Both the position numbers and the translations under genes were made by a program. From NCBI RefSeq assembly GCF_000526635.1, contig NZ_JAGL01000020.1, positions 16,978 through 80,977 on the forward strand: a stretch of 64,000 nucleotides of DNA, read 5' to 3'. A model generated the notes under the pieces. The model made no database searches, was not told where the DNA came from, and saw nothing but the letters and a program-made list of their open reading frames with translations. Shown piece by piece: positions 56,619 to 64,000 of this stretch. This stretch comes from Aminobacter sp. J41 (GTDB lineage: Bacteria; Pseudomonadota; Alphaproteobacteria; Rhizobiales; Rhizobiaceae). The first letter of the stretch is position 1, and every line of letters begins with the position of its first letter.

Positions 56619-57131
56619 ATGACAAGTGAAGATACCGACCGCGTGTGGGAACTGATGCAAAAGATCGGCTTCTGCATGCTTTCAACACGCGAAGGCGAAG
56701 ACATTCGCTCCCGCCCAATGGCGGCGCACGTTGATCGGGACGCCAACGCGATCTATTTCCTGACGGACGTGAAGAGCCACAAGGACGACGAGATTGAGGC
56801 TGAGCCGCACGTCGCGCTCGCCTTCGCCGATGCGGGTGATCAGAAATACGTCGCCGTCACCGGCATCGCGCATGTGTCCAACGACCGCGAGAAGATACGG
56901 GAACTTTGGTCAACTCCGGCCAAGGCTTGGTGGGACAGTCCGGAAGATCCTGACATCAGGGTGCTGAAGGTCTCACCGAAAGATGCCCAGTACTGGGACA
57001 GCCCCGGCACTGTCGTCAGCTACGTGAAATTGTTCGCCGCGGCAGTCGGAGCAGGGCGGCCCGACGTAGGCGACAATGCCAAGGTCAAGCTTGGCGCTGG
57101 CTGGCTCAGACAGCCGGGCGAGGGTTCCTGA
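56619..57131 (+). CDS. Pyridoxamine 5'-phosphate oxidase-like protein (general stress protein 26 type)
   Basis: A 170-residue split-barrel flavoprotein. Recognisable parts are VWELMQKIGFCMLSTREGEDIRSRPMAAH, IYFLTDVKSHKDDEIEAEPHVALAFAD and YVAVTGIAHVSNDREKIRELWS. KAWWDSPEDPDIRVLKVSPKDAQYWD is typical of the stress-protein subgroup. ATG 56619 follows AAAGGACG; the earlier in-frame ATG at 56595 lacks one. The substrate of this subgroup is unclear. A GGAAC-N17-GTT promoter-like element upstream supports stress control. Confidence 0.87.
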   Translation: MTSEDTDRVWELMQKIGFCMLSTREGEDIRSRPMAAHVDRDANAIYFLTDVKSHKDDEIEAEPHVALAFADAGDQKYVAVTGIAHVSNDREKIRELWSTPAKAWWDSPEDPDIRVLKVSPKDAQYWDSPGTVVSYVKLFAAAVGAGRPDVGDNAKVKLGAGWLRQPGEGS

Positions 57132-57188
57132 GCGCTACGGTTCCTGTTCCTAAAGATGCAAGACTCTGCAGACATTTCACGCTAACCT

Positions 57189-57218
57189 CCCCTCACCCTA
57201 ACCGGGTAGCATGAGGGG
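57189..57218 (+). promoter_or_regulatory. Hairpin covering the kinase ribosome binding site
   Basis: CCCCTCA (57189-57195) pairs with TGAGGGG (57212-57218), with an inner CCC/GGG match. The right arm is part of the GAGGGGGAA that serves as the ribosome binding site for TTG 57225, so folding would reduce translation. Confidence 0.5.
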
Positions 57219-57224
57219 GAACGG

Positions 57225-58778
57225 TTGGCGCTGCTTATTGAGGAAAGGCAGAAAAGAAGCCTGGGCGGCCTGATCAGGGCCCCTATCGCAGCCATATGGC
57301 TCGCTGTCATCATGCTCGCAGGCATTTCGATCCTCGGCGCGCTGATGATCTGGCAGAGCTACAATGCCGCGATCGAACTAAGTGAAGCGCGCGCCAAGTC
57401 TTCGGCGCAGGTGGTTGCCGCTCACATGGAGTGGCTGATGGAGGCGAGCGATCAGGCGCTGCGCCGTATCGATGCCGTCAGTGGCCCGGATCCGATACGG
57501 GCCTCTCCCGGAACGATTGCCAATCTGCGCGACGCCGTCTCCGACCTTCCGGATGGATTCCAGTATTCCGTTTACGACGAGACCGGGCAGCTGCGAATGT
57601 CGAGCATGGCGGAAGCGATTGGCATCGACGTTTCCGATCGCGAGTACTTCCAGCACCTTCGCGACGGGGCCGCCTTTTTCATCTCAGCGCAGCTAGAGGA
57701 GCGGCTGAGCGGCGAGCAAGTTTTCGTCGTCGCCCGGCGCATCTCACGCGATGGCGAGTTTCACGGAGCGGCCAGCATTGCGATCCCCACGCGGACCATG
57801 GGTGAATATTGGGCAACGATGGACCTCGGCCCCGATTCCTCAATCGCGATCGTCCGTCCCGACGGCTGGATTGTCGCGCGCTACCCGCAGCTGCCGCAAG
57901 CAATCAATCTAGGCACCTCGCGCCTGTTCACGGAGCTTGTGGGAGGAGACGCCGGCTTCTATCACAGCACGTCCTCGGCAACGGATGGCATCCCGCGTGT
58001 TGTGGGTTTTCGAAAGGTGGCAAGCTGGCCGCTGATTGCCACGACCGGAATCGCGAAGTCTGAGGCTCTCCGCTTCTTCTGGTCGAGCCTGCGGATCGGG
58101 CTGGCCGTCGGTCTGCCCATGCTCGGCTTGCTTGTACTCGGCGTTGGCTGGATCATCCATCTGTTGCGCGCGGACGCAGCACGCAGCAAGCAGCTCGTCC
58201 AGGCGCTCGAGCACAATGAGTTCCTGCTGCGCGAGATTCATCACCGCGTGAAAAACAATCTTCAGGCCGTATCTTCACTCATCCGGCTGCAGCCGATGCC
58301 GAAGGATAGCAAGGACGATCTTGCGCGTCGTATCGGCGCCATGGTGGCGGTGCACGAGCAAATCTACGGGAACGACCAGTTCGACCGGCTCGACCTTGCG
58401 CCCTATCTTGAACGGCTGGTCAATGAGGTCGCTGCCGGATTTCCCGGCGCCGTTGATGTGGCGACCTCGTTTGAGCCGATTAGTATCTCGCGCGACCGCG
58501 CCTTGCCCGTGGGACTCTTCCTCAATGAGGTGGTTTCCAACGCGTTCAAGCATGCGTTCCGGGAGCGCGAGACAGGGCGGCTTGAGGTCAAACTGACCAG
58601 CGAAGGCGACGGCGCGAAGCTCACCGTCGTTGATGACGGTGACGGCTACGACACCAGTGGCGACCGGAAGGGCATGGGAAGGCGGCTCATTGACGGCTTC
58701 GTTGCGCAACTTGATGGTTCACTCGAGGTCGTTGCAGACGGCGGCACCAGGGTCGTCCTCACCTTCCCCACCGATTGA
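57225..58778 (+). CDS. Sensor histidine kinase, dCache sensor and HisKA_2/HWE-type core
   Basis: A 517-residue membrane kinase. Two helices (VIMLAGISILGALMIWQSY near 30 and LAVGLPMLGLLVLGVGWIIHLL near 300) bracket a large periplasmic domain with the dCache pattern (YSVYDETGQLRMSS, then DVSDREYFQHLRDGAAFFISAQ). The phospho-accepting His is in LLREIHHRVKNNLQAVSSLI near 338, a HisKA_2 motif. The ATPase N-box is LNEVVSNAFKHAF and the G-box DDGDGYD. TTG 57225 follows GAGGGGGAA. No response regulator gene is adjacent, so it is an orphan in this window; such kinases in alphaproteobacteria often feed the PhyR stress pathway. Confidence 0.88.
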   Translation: MALLIEERQKRSLGGLIRAPIAAIWLAVIMLAGISILGALMIWQSYNAAIELSEARAKSSAQVVAAHMEWLMEASDQALRRIDAVSGPDPIRASPGTIANLRDAVSDLPDGFQYSVYDETGQLRMSSMAEAIGIDVSDREYFQHLRDGAAFFISAQLEERLSGEQVFVVARRISRDGEFHGAASIAIPTRTMGEYWATMDLGPDSSIAIVRPDGWIVARYPQLPQAINLGTSRLFTELVGGDAGFYHSTSSATDGIPRVVGFRKVASWPLIATTGIAKSEALRFFWSSLRIGLAVGLPMLGLLVLGVGWIIHLLRADAARSKQLVQALEHNEFLLREIHHRVKNNLQAVSSLIRLQPMPKDSKDDLARRIGAMVAVHEQIYGNDQFDRLDLAPYLERLVNEVAAGFPGAVDVATSFEPISISRDRALPVGLFLNEVVSNAFKHAFRERETGRLEVKLTSEGDGAKLTVVDDGDGYDTSGDRKGMGRRLIDGFVAQLDGSLEVVADGGTRVVLTFPTD

Positions 58779-58914
58779 GTTCGGCCACGCGCCCTTCCCC
58801 AGCGAATGGAGCGCGTTTACAACGTTTTGTGGCACTTGAAACGGCGCTGGGGACCAATTAGCTCAAGCTCGCCGGGGGGCTATGCCATGCATTGGTTCCG
58901 GGCACTCTGGAGTA

Positions 58915-58930
58915 GTTGTACGTGTACAAC
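58915..58930. repeat. 16-bp palindrome, candidate RepB/parS site (copy 1)
   Basis: GTTGTAC-GT-GTACAAC has 7-bp perfect arms. An identical copy lies at 61018 and a one-mismatch copy at 41262. It is close to the GTT-N4-GC-N4-AAC pattern reported for rhizobial RepB partition sites, with GT in place of GC at the centre. Confidence 0.6.
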
Positions 58931-59049
58931 TCCCCATCCTGACGGCGGGGCTGCTGCCTCCGGCAGCAAGCTCCACAGGTCGACTTGCGCGGGGTGGTGA
59001 GCGTGTTGGAGCGCGCCATTTCGCAGATGAAAACAGTTCAGGTGTTTGA

Positions 59050-60939
59050 ATGACCACTGAAATCAAAGAGCCCGAAACGCTATCATTTGAAGCGGACGTC
59101 GCGCGTCTCCTGCACATGATGGTCCACTCCGTCTATTCGGATCGGGACGTCTTTCTGCGCGAGTTGATTTCCAACGCAGCCGATGCCTGCGAGAAGCTGC
59201 GCTACGAGGCGATAGCCCGGCCCGAATTGCTCGCTGACGATCCGAAGCTTGGCATCACGGTCGTTGCGAATCCGGACACGAAGGTGCTGGCCATCGAGGA
59301 TAACGGCATCGGCATGAGCCGCGCTGACCTTGTAGAGGCACTCGGCACGATCGCACGTTCCGGCACCAAGGCGTTCATGGAGCGGATTGAAGCGGCAAAG
59401 GCCGGCGAGGGCGCCGAACTGATTGGCCAGTTCGGCGTCGGCTTCTATTCGGCATTCATGGTGGCGGAGAAAGTCGAGGTCTTTACCCGCCTCGCCGGCG
59501 CCCAGGAAGCCTGGCGCTGGACGTCGGACGGCAAGGGTTCCTATGAAGTGGCACAGGTTGCACTCGATGAGGCGCCTACCCGCGGCACACGTGTCGTCCT
59601 CCACCTCATGGAGGACGCCAAGGAATATACGCAGCCGTACCAGCTCGAGCGGCTGATCAAGAACCAGTCCGGCCACGTTCCCGTCCCGATTTCGCTGATC
59701 GACAAGCCGGACGACGAAAAACGCGAAGTGGCAGACGGCAGCGCCCTGTGGGTGCGTTCGAAAACCGAGGTAAAGCCGGAGGAATACACCGACTTCTATA
59801 AGAGCGTTTCCGGCAATTTCGACGAACCTGCCGCGACGATCCATTTCCGCGCCGAGGGCCGGCAGGAATACAATGTCCTCGCCTTTATCCCGAGCATGCG
59901 GCCGTTCGACCTGTTCGATCCCGACCGCAAGGGCCGCATGAAGTTGTACGTGCGCCGCGTCTTCATCACCGACGAGGCCGACATCCTGCCGCGCTACCTG
60001 CGCTTCGTGCGCGGTCTTGTGGACTCGGCAGATCTGCCGCTCAACTTGTCGCGCGAGATGATCCAGGAGAGCCCCCTGCTCGCTGCGATCCGCAAGGGCG
60101 TGACCAACCGCATCCTCGGCGACCTTGCCAAGATGGCCGAGAACGACGCGGATACCTTCACGAAGATCTGGGAAAACTTCGGCGCGGTCATCAAGGAAGG
60201 CCTCTATGAAGATTGGGATCGCAAGGAGCAGCTGCTGAAGCTCTCGCGCTTCCACACCACGACGTCAGGGGACGGCTGGCGCAGTCTTGCCGATTACGTC
60301 GGCGGGATGAAGGAAGGCCAGAAGGCCATCTACTATATGACCGGCGACGACCGCGCGCGGCTTGAATCTTCGCCGCAGCTTGAGGGCTTCAAGGCGCGTG
60401 GTATCGAGGTGCTGCTGCTGACAGATCCGGTCGACAGTTTTTGGGTCTCGACGGCGCCTTTCTTCGAGGGCAAGCCGTTCAAATCGGTGACGCAGGGCAC
60501 GGCTGATCTCAAGGACATCCCGCTGCCCGACAGCGATGAAAAGCCGAAGGAAGAAATGACGCCGGAGATGGCAACCTTCATCGCCTTCATGAAGTCGACG
60601 CTGGGCGATGCCGTCATCGACGTCCGTGCCTCCGACCGCCTCACGGAAAGCGCAGTCTGTCTGGTGGCGCCGGAGCACGGACCGGACCGGCAGATCGAGC
60701 GGCTGCTGAGTGCTGCCGGTCGTCTGGAAACCGCCTCCAAGCCGATACTCGAGATCAACCCGCGCAACGAGCGCATCCGCAAGCTGGCGGCGCAGGGCGA
60801 AGGCGACCTCGCATTCCGTCAGGACGTGGCACACCTGCTCTTCGATGAAGCGCGCATACTCGACGGCGACAAGCCGGTCGATCCACGCGCGTTCTCGGAG
60901 AGGCTGGCGCGGGTGGTTGCACGCGGATTCGGCGCGTAA
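59050..60939 (+). CDS. htpG: Hsp90-family chaperone HtpG
   Basis: ATP-dependent chaperone of 629 residues. The N-terminal ATPase has FEADVARLLHMMVHSVYSDR, DVFLRELISNAADACEKLRY (catalytic Glu and Asn) and EDNGIGMSRADLVEALGTIA. IGQFGVGFYSAFMV is the lid region. The middle domain follows, containing SREMIQESPLLAAIRKGVTNRILG, and a C-terminal dimerisation domain without a eukaryotic MEEVD tail. Most genomes carry htpG on the main chromosome; here it sits just upstream of repABC between two palindromes. A terminator follows. Confidence 0.95.
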   Translation: MTTEIKEPETLSFEADVARLLHMMVHSVYSDRDVFLRELISNAADACEKLRYEAIARPELLADDPKLGITVVANPDTKVLAIEDNGIGMSRADLVEALGTIARSGTKAFMERIEAAKAGEGAELIGQFGVGFYSAFMVAEKVEVFTRLAGAQEAWRWTSDGKGSYEVAQVALDEAPTRGTRVVLHLMEDAKEYTQPYQLERLIKNQSGHVPVPISLIDKPDDEKREVADGSALWVRSKTEVKPEEYTDFYKSVSGNFDEPAATIHFRAEGRQEYNVLAFIPSMRPFDLFDPDRKGRMKLYVRRVFITDEADILPRYLRFVRGLVDSADLPLNLSREMIQESPLLAAIRKGVTNRILGDLAKMAENDADTFTKIWENFGAVIKEGLYEDWDRKEQLLKLSRFHTTTSGDGWRSLADYVGGMKEGQKAIYYMTGDDRARLESSPQLEGFKARGIEVLLLTDPVDSFWVSTAPFFEGKPFKSVTQGTADLKDIPLPDSDEKPKEEMTPEMATFIAFMKSTLGDAVIDVRASDRLTESAVCLVAPEHGPDRQIERLLSAAGRLETASKPILEINPRNERIRKLAAQGEGDLAFRQDVAHLLFDEARILDGDKPVDPRAFSERLARVVARGFGA

Positions 60940-60964
60940 CACGTCCCCAAGGGTTGATTGACCA

Positions 60965-60991
60965 AAGGCCGGGAGAGAAATTCCCGGCCTT
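60965..60991 (+). terminator. Terminator after htpG
   Basis: AAGGCCGGGA (60965-60974) pairs with TCCCGGCCTT (60982-60991) in a 10-bp stem with a 7-base loop, followed by TCGCTTATTC. The tail is only weakly T-rich. Confidence 0.7.
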
Positions 60992-61017
60992 CGCTTATTC
61001 GGAGTAGGGGAGGGGAC

Positions 61018-61033
61018 GTTGTACGTGTACAAC
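61018..61033. repeat. 16-bp palindrome, candidate RepB/parS site (copy 2)
   Basis: Identical GTTGTACGTGTACAAC, 166 bases before the repA start. Its position upstream of repABC matches where RepB sites or auxiliary partition sites are often found. Confidence 0.65.
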
Positions 61034-61090
61034 GAGCTCGTATTCGCGACCGTTTCCATGGATGAATCTCTGCCCTTAGCGCGAAATTGG

Positions 61091-61132
61091 CGTTAACTTT
61101 CCGTTAACGAAAAAGGGTTTGCCCCAGGGGCA
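61091..61132. promoter_or_regulatory. Inverted repeats in the repA leader
   Basis: CGTTAAC-TTTCC-GTTAACG (61091-61109) and TGCCCC-A-GGGGCA (61120-61132) lie 68-109 bases before repA. RepA/RepB autoregulate repABC promoters in known plasmids through operators of this kind. No clear -35/-10 pair can be fixed. Confidence 0.5.
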
Positions 61133-61199
61133 GAATCACCGCATCTTCATCTGCGCATTTTCTAGAATTTTCGCAAAAAAAGCGCGGATCGAAGTTGGC

Positions 61200-62396
61200 A
61201 TGTTGGATATGACAAATTTCGCGGAGGCAAGCCCGCCAAATCTGCGGAAGATGATCGCCTCGGACGCCGCTGAGTTGTCGCGGCAGCTGCAGGCGCACCA
61301 GCAGCGCATCTTCCCGCCGACCGCGCAGAAGAGCATGCGCCTGTTCACGCCAAGTGAGGCTGCAAGCTTCATCGGTATCCACGAAGGCTATCTGCGCCAG
61401 ATCGTGGCGGACGGGCACGGGCCCCAGCCGCAGGCCAATGGCCGCCGTCTCTATTCGGTTGATGACATCAACGCTATCCGCCAGGTGCTCGACGCCGGCG
61501 GCATGCGTAAATATGTGCGTCACCGTATGCCGGGGGAAAAGCTGCAGGTCGTTTCGGTGATGAACTTCAAGGGCGGCAGCGCCAAGACGACGACATCGGC
61601 GCACCTTGCCCAGTACCTGGCGCTGCGCGGCTACCGCGTGCTGGCGATCGACCTCGATCCGCAGGCGAGCCTTTCGGCAATGTTCGGCCACCAACCTGAG
61701 CTCGACGTCGCGCCCGGCGACACCATCTACGGCGCGCTGCGCTATGGACCCCAGCGCCGCAGCATCACCGAGATCGTCCGCGCGACCTACACGCCCGGCC
61801 TGCACGTCATTCCCGGTAATCTCGAACTGCAGGAATTCGAGCACGAGACGGCAAAGGTTCTCGCCGACCGTGCACAGGAAACCATCTTCTTCAGCCGGCT
61901 TGGCGAGGCGCTGTCGGCCATCGAAAGCGCCTACGACATCGTCGTGATCGACTGTCCGCCGCAGCTCGGTTTCCTGACCCTGTCGGCGCTCTGCGCGGCA
62001 ACCGCTGTGCTGATCACCGTGCATCCTCAGATGCTCGACGTGATGTCGATGTCGCAGTTCCTGCACATGACCTCCGACCTCCTGGCGGTGGTGGAGGATG
62101 CGGGCGGCGATACCGACTACGACTGGATGCGCTACCTGATCACGCGCTTCGAGCCAAACGACGGGCCGCAGACGCAGATGGCCGGCTTTATGCGCTCGAT
62201 CTTCGGCAACCGCGTGCTCGAGAACGCCATGCTGAAGTCGACCGCAATTTCGGATGCGGGGCTGACCAAGCAGACGCTTTACGAAGTGGACCGCTCACAG
62301 TTCACGCGCGGCACCTATGACCGCGCCCTGGAGTCGCTGACGAAGGTCAACGAGGAGATCGAAGACCTGATCCGCAAGACCTGGAAACGGAAGTAG
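61200..62396 (+). CDS. repA: Plasmid partitioning ATPase RepA (ParA family)
   Basis: A 398-residue ParA-type ATPase that drives segregation of the replicon and, with RepB, represses the operon. A winged-helix-like N-terminal region (RLFTPSEAASFIGIHEGYLR) precedes the deviant Walker A FKGGSAKTTTSAHLAQYLAL. DLDPQASLSAMFGHQ and IDCPPQLGFLTLSAL are the A' and B motifs. ATG 61200 gives the usual RepA length; an earlier in-frame ATG at 61119 lies inside the leader repeats. RepB follows after two bases. Confidence 0.95.
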   Translation: MLDMTNFAEASPPNLRKMIASDAAELSRQLQAHQQRIFPPTAQKSMRLFTPSEAASFIGIHEGYLRQIVADGHGPQPQANGRRLYSVDDINAIRQVLDAGGMRKYVRHRMPGEKLQVVSVMNFKGGSAKTTTSAHLAQYLALRGYRVLAIDLDPQASLSAMFGHQPELDVAPGDTIYGALRYGPQRRSITEIVRATYTPGLHVIPGNLELQEFEHETAKVLADRAQETIFFSRLGEALSAIESAYDIVVIDCPPQLGFLTLSALCAATAVLITVHPQMLDVMSMSQFLHMTSDLLAVVEDAGGDTDYDWMRYLITRFEPNDGPQTQMAGFMRSIFGNRVLENAMLKSTAISDAGLTKQTLYEVDRSQFTRGTYDRALESLTKVNEEIEDLIRKTWKRK

Positions 62397-62398
62397 AG

Positions 62399-63412
62399 AT
62401 GGCGCGCAAGCACCTTTTCGAGATCGCCAACACCGACCCGGCACCGGCCGAGGTGCAGCAGCCGCAGCCGCGCCAGCTGGAGCGGCCTTTGCTTGGGCTT
62501 AACCTTACGCCGTCGACGCCGGTCGGCGCGATCTCGCAGTCGCTTGAAGCAATCAATTCGCGTGCCACGCGGGCCGAGGAAATCGAACGAAAGCTGAGCC
62601 AGGGGCATGTCGTGGTCGAGCTCGATCCGGCGACGATCGACAGCGCCATCGTCGTCGATCGCCTTGGCGTCGATCCGGCGCAGCAGGACGCGCTGGTGCA
62701 GCAAATCCGTGAGAACGGCCAGCTGGTCCCGATCCTCGTGCGCCCGCACCCGACGGAGGCCGGCCGCTACCAGCTTGCTTATGGTCACCGTCGTCTCTCC
62801 GCGGTGCGAAAGCTGGGCCTGCAGGTCAAGGCAGTTGTACGCGAGCTCAGCGATGAGGAGCTCGTCGTCAGCCAGGGCCAGGAAAACAACAGCCGCCAGG
62901 ACCTGAGCTACATCGAACGCTGCTATTTTGCGCTGCGACTGGAGGAGAGGGGCTTTTCGCGCGACGTGATCATGGCGGCGCTCGGCGTCGACAAGGCGGC
63001 GCTCTCGCGCATGATCGCCCTGGTCAAGCGGGTGCCGGCTGACATCATCGAGGCCATCGGCTCGGCTCCGTCGATCGGCCGGCAGCGTTGGGCCGAGCTT
63101 GCCGACATGCTTGAGGACCGCGCGAAGCGCGGCCGCGTCGGCAAGCTGATTTGCGACAGTGAATTTTCCTCGATGTCGAGCGACGAGCGCTTCAACGCCG
63201 TCCACAAGCTGCTCGCCACCGTGAAGGCGCGGGCGGTTCCGGCCAGCTGGACTGCGCCGGACGGCACGAAGCCGGTCTCGATATCGGAAAATGACAGGCG
63301 GCTTGTCCTCACATTCGACAAGCGCGTGAACCCGCAATTTGGAGCATTCATCCAGCAGCGCCTGCAGGCGCTCTACGATGAATTCCGTGAAACTGGTTTG
63401 AAGGAGCAGTAG
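62399..63412 (+). CDS. repB: Plasmid partitioning protein RepB (ParB family)
   Basis: A 337-residue ParB-type protein that binds partition sites and stimulates RepA. The N-terminal ParB/Srx domain shows RENGQLVPILVRPHPTEAGR, YQLAYGHRRLSAVRKLG and VSQGQENNSRQDLSYIER. The helix-turn-helix is near VIMAALGVDKAALSRMIALVKR. Its probable DNA sites are the 16-bp palindromes at 58915 and 61018. The 166-base repB-repC gap contains the counter-transcribed RNA. Confidence 0.95.
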   Translation: MARKHLFEIANTDPAPAEVQQPQPRQLERPLLGLNLTPSTPVGAISQSLEAINSRATRAEEIERKLSQGHVVVELDPATIDSAIVVDRLGVDPAQQDALVQQIRENGQLVPILVRPHPTEAGRYQLAYGHRRLSAVRKLGLQVKAVVRELSDEELVVSQGQENNSRQDLSYIERCYFALRLEERGFSRDVIMAALGVDKAALSRMIALVKRVPADIIEAIGSAPSIGRQRWAELADMLEDRAKRGRVGKLICDSEFSSMSSDERFNAVHKLLATVKARAVPASWTAPDGTKPVSISENDRRLVLTFDKRVNPQFGAFIQQRLQALYDEFRETGLKEQ

Positions 63413-63417
63413 CCGGC

Positions 63418-63474
63418 AAAAGAAAAGGCCCCCGAAACGTCACCGCCGCGGAAGCCTTCTCAGATCGTGTAGCA
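63418..63474 (-). ncRNA. Counter-transcribed RNA (incompatibility RNA) of the repABC operon
   Basis: On the minus strand, TTGACA (63509-63504), a 17-base spacer and GATTCT (63486-63481) form a good promoter with its start near 63474. About 57 bases on, an intrinsic terminator pairs 63450-63458 with 63425-63433 (G-U pairs allowed) and is followed by TTTTCTTTT. The repB-repC gap of repABC replicons encodes such an RNA, which limits RepC synthesis and sets copy number and incompatibility. Confidence 0.82.
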
Positions 63475-63578
63475 ACACTGAGAATCGCAAATCCACGAAT
63501 CGCTGTCAAGAGTCCTGGTGGCTCGGTGCGTCGTTTTGGCGAGCAGGTTTCTTTTGCCTCAACGCAGGTGAGGGAAAG

Positions 63579-64000
63579 ATGCAGACGCATTTGGCAACGA
63601 CGCCGTTCGGCCGGCGGTCGCTGTCGCTCGGCATGTTGGCAGCGCAGATGGCGGCAAAGGACGTCGCCAGCACTGCCAGCGTGCAAAAGTGGCAGGTTTT
63701 CAGGGATATCAAGGAAGCGCGCAATGCGATCGGCGCCACAGACAGGGGGCTCGCGATCTTGGACGCGCTGCTGTCGTTTCACCCCGACGCGGAGCTTTCG
63801 GGGACAGGTCAACTGGTCGTGTGGCCGTCGAATGAGCAGCTCATTGCGCGTGCCAACGGCATGTCGCCGGCAACGCTGCGCCGGCATCTCGCCAACCTTG
63901 TCGAGTGCGGCCTGATCATCCGCCGCGACAGTCCCAACGGCAAGCGCTTTGCCCGAAAAGGGGAGGGGGGCTCAATCGAGCAGGCCTACGGCTTTGACCT
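63579..64000 (+). CDS. repC: Replication initiator RepC (partial, C-terminus beyond window)
   Basis: Initiator of the replicon; repABC origins lie inside repC itself. The visible 140 residues start at ATG 63579 behind GAGGGAAAG and show the family beginning TTPFGRRSLSLGMLAAQ and WQVFRDIKEARNAIGATDRGLAILDALLSF, then EQLIARANGMSPATLRRHLA, which is a helix-turn-helix. The frame is open at the right edge. Confidence 0.95.
   Translation, partial: MQTHLATTPFGRRSLSLGMLAAQMAAKDVASTASVQKWQVFRDIKEARNAIGATDRGLAILDALLSFHPDAELSGTGQLVVWPSNEQLIARANGMSPATLRRHLANLVECGLIIRRDSPNGKRFARKGEGGSIEQAYGFD

Overview
The window looks like part of a large secondary replicon (megaplasmid or chromid) of a GC-rich alphaproteobacterium of the order Hyphomicrobiales (Rhizobiales). 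The main evidence is a repABC replication/partition cassette at the right edge (repA 61200-62396, repB 62399-63412, a counter-transcribed RNA, and repC from 63579 off the edge). Rhizobial family content agrees: an IolR-type inositol regulator, BcsN in the cellulose locus, many ABC solute importers, DUF982/DUF992 proteins and an HWE/HisKA_2-type kinase. I cannot name the genus. I see no tRNA, rRNA, insertion sequence or CRISPR array.

Layout. 1-2731: an RpiR-family regulator (partial) divergent from two Gfo/Idh/MocA dehydrogenases, the first an inositol 2-dehydrogenase, with a GGAA-N6-TTCC operator between them. 2976-5423: glutathione-dependent formaldehyde oxidation (frmA and fghA flanking a UPF0178 gene). 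5487-6998: catalase. 7191-11947: a YhaO/YhaN-like nuclease-ATPase pair. 12000-16532: a complete branched-chain amino acid-type ABC importer. 16753-18125: GtrA-like protein and a polyprenol-type glycosyltransferase. 18245-27108: a bacterial cellulose locus (bcsN, bcsA, bcsB, bcsZ, TPR protein). 27306-28741: DUF982, a zinc-ribbon peptide and an IclR regulator. 28989-31622: an FtsK-type translocase with no membrane domain. 31982-39841: an AmiC/AmiR-like sensor-antiterminator pair heading a dipeptide-type ABC importer and a formamidase/acetamidase, preceded by a structured leader that ends in an intrinsic terminator. 39842-42506: exonuclease III, a hydrolase and an Xre-RES toxin-antitoxin pair. 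42507-43090: structured non-coding DNA. 43091-46672: DUF992 protein, MFS transporter, a 52-residue membrane peptide and a globin-coupled diguanylate cyclase. 46918-51676: a second Liv-type importer with a permease-ATPase fusion. 51834-57131: GMC oxidoreductase, HPP-CBS protein and small stress/envelope genes. 57225-60939: sensor kinase and HtpG. 61018 onward: repABC.

How the parts may work together. The diguanylate cyclase makes c-di-GMP, the known activator of PilZ-containing cellulose synthases such as the BcsA here, so an oxygen- or redox-responsive link is plausible. The amide operon has the parts of an inducible antitermination circuit: a ligand sensor, an ANTAR protein, a leader terminator, an importer and an amidase. 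Formaldehyde genes, catalase, HtpG, exonuclease III and a possible general-stress promoter suggest a replicon carrying stress and niche functions. Three near-identical 16-bp palindromes, two flanking htpG just upstream of repA and one 20 kb away, are candidate RepB partition sites. They resemble, but do not exactly match, the rhizobial parS consensus.

Translation starts were placed by hand from ribosome binding sites and gene overlaps, and many differ from the longest open frame. All function calls rest on recognition of motifs and families by eye, not on database searches.
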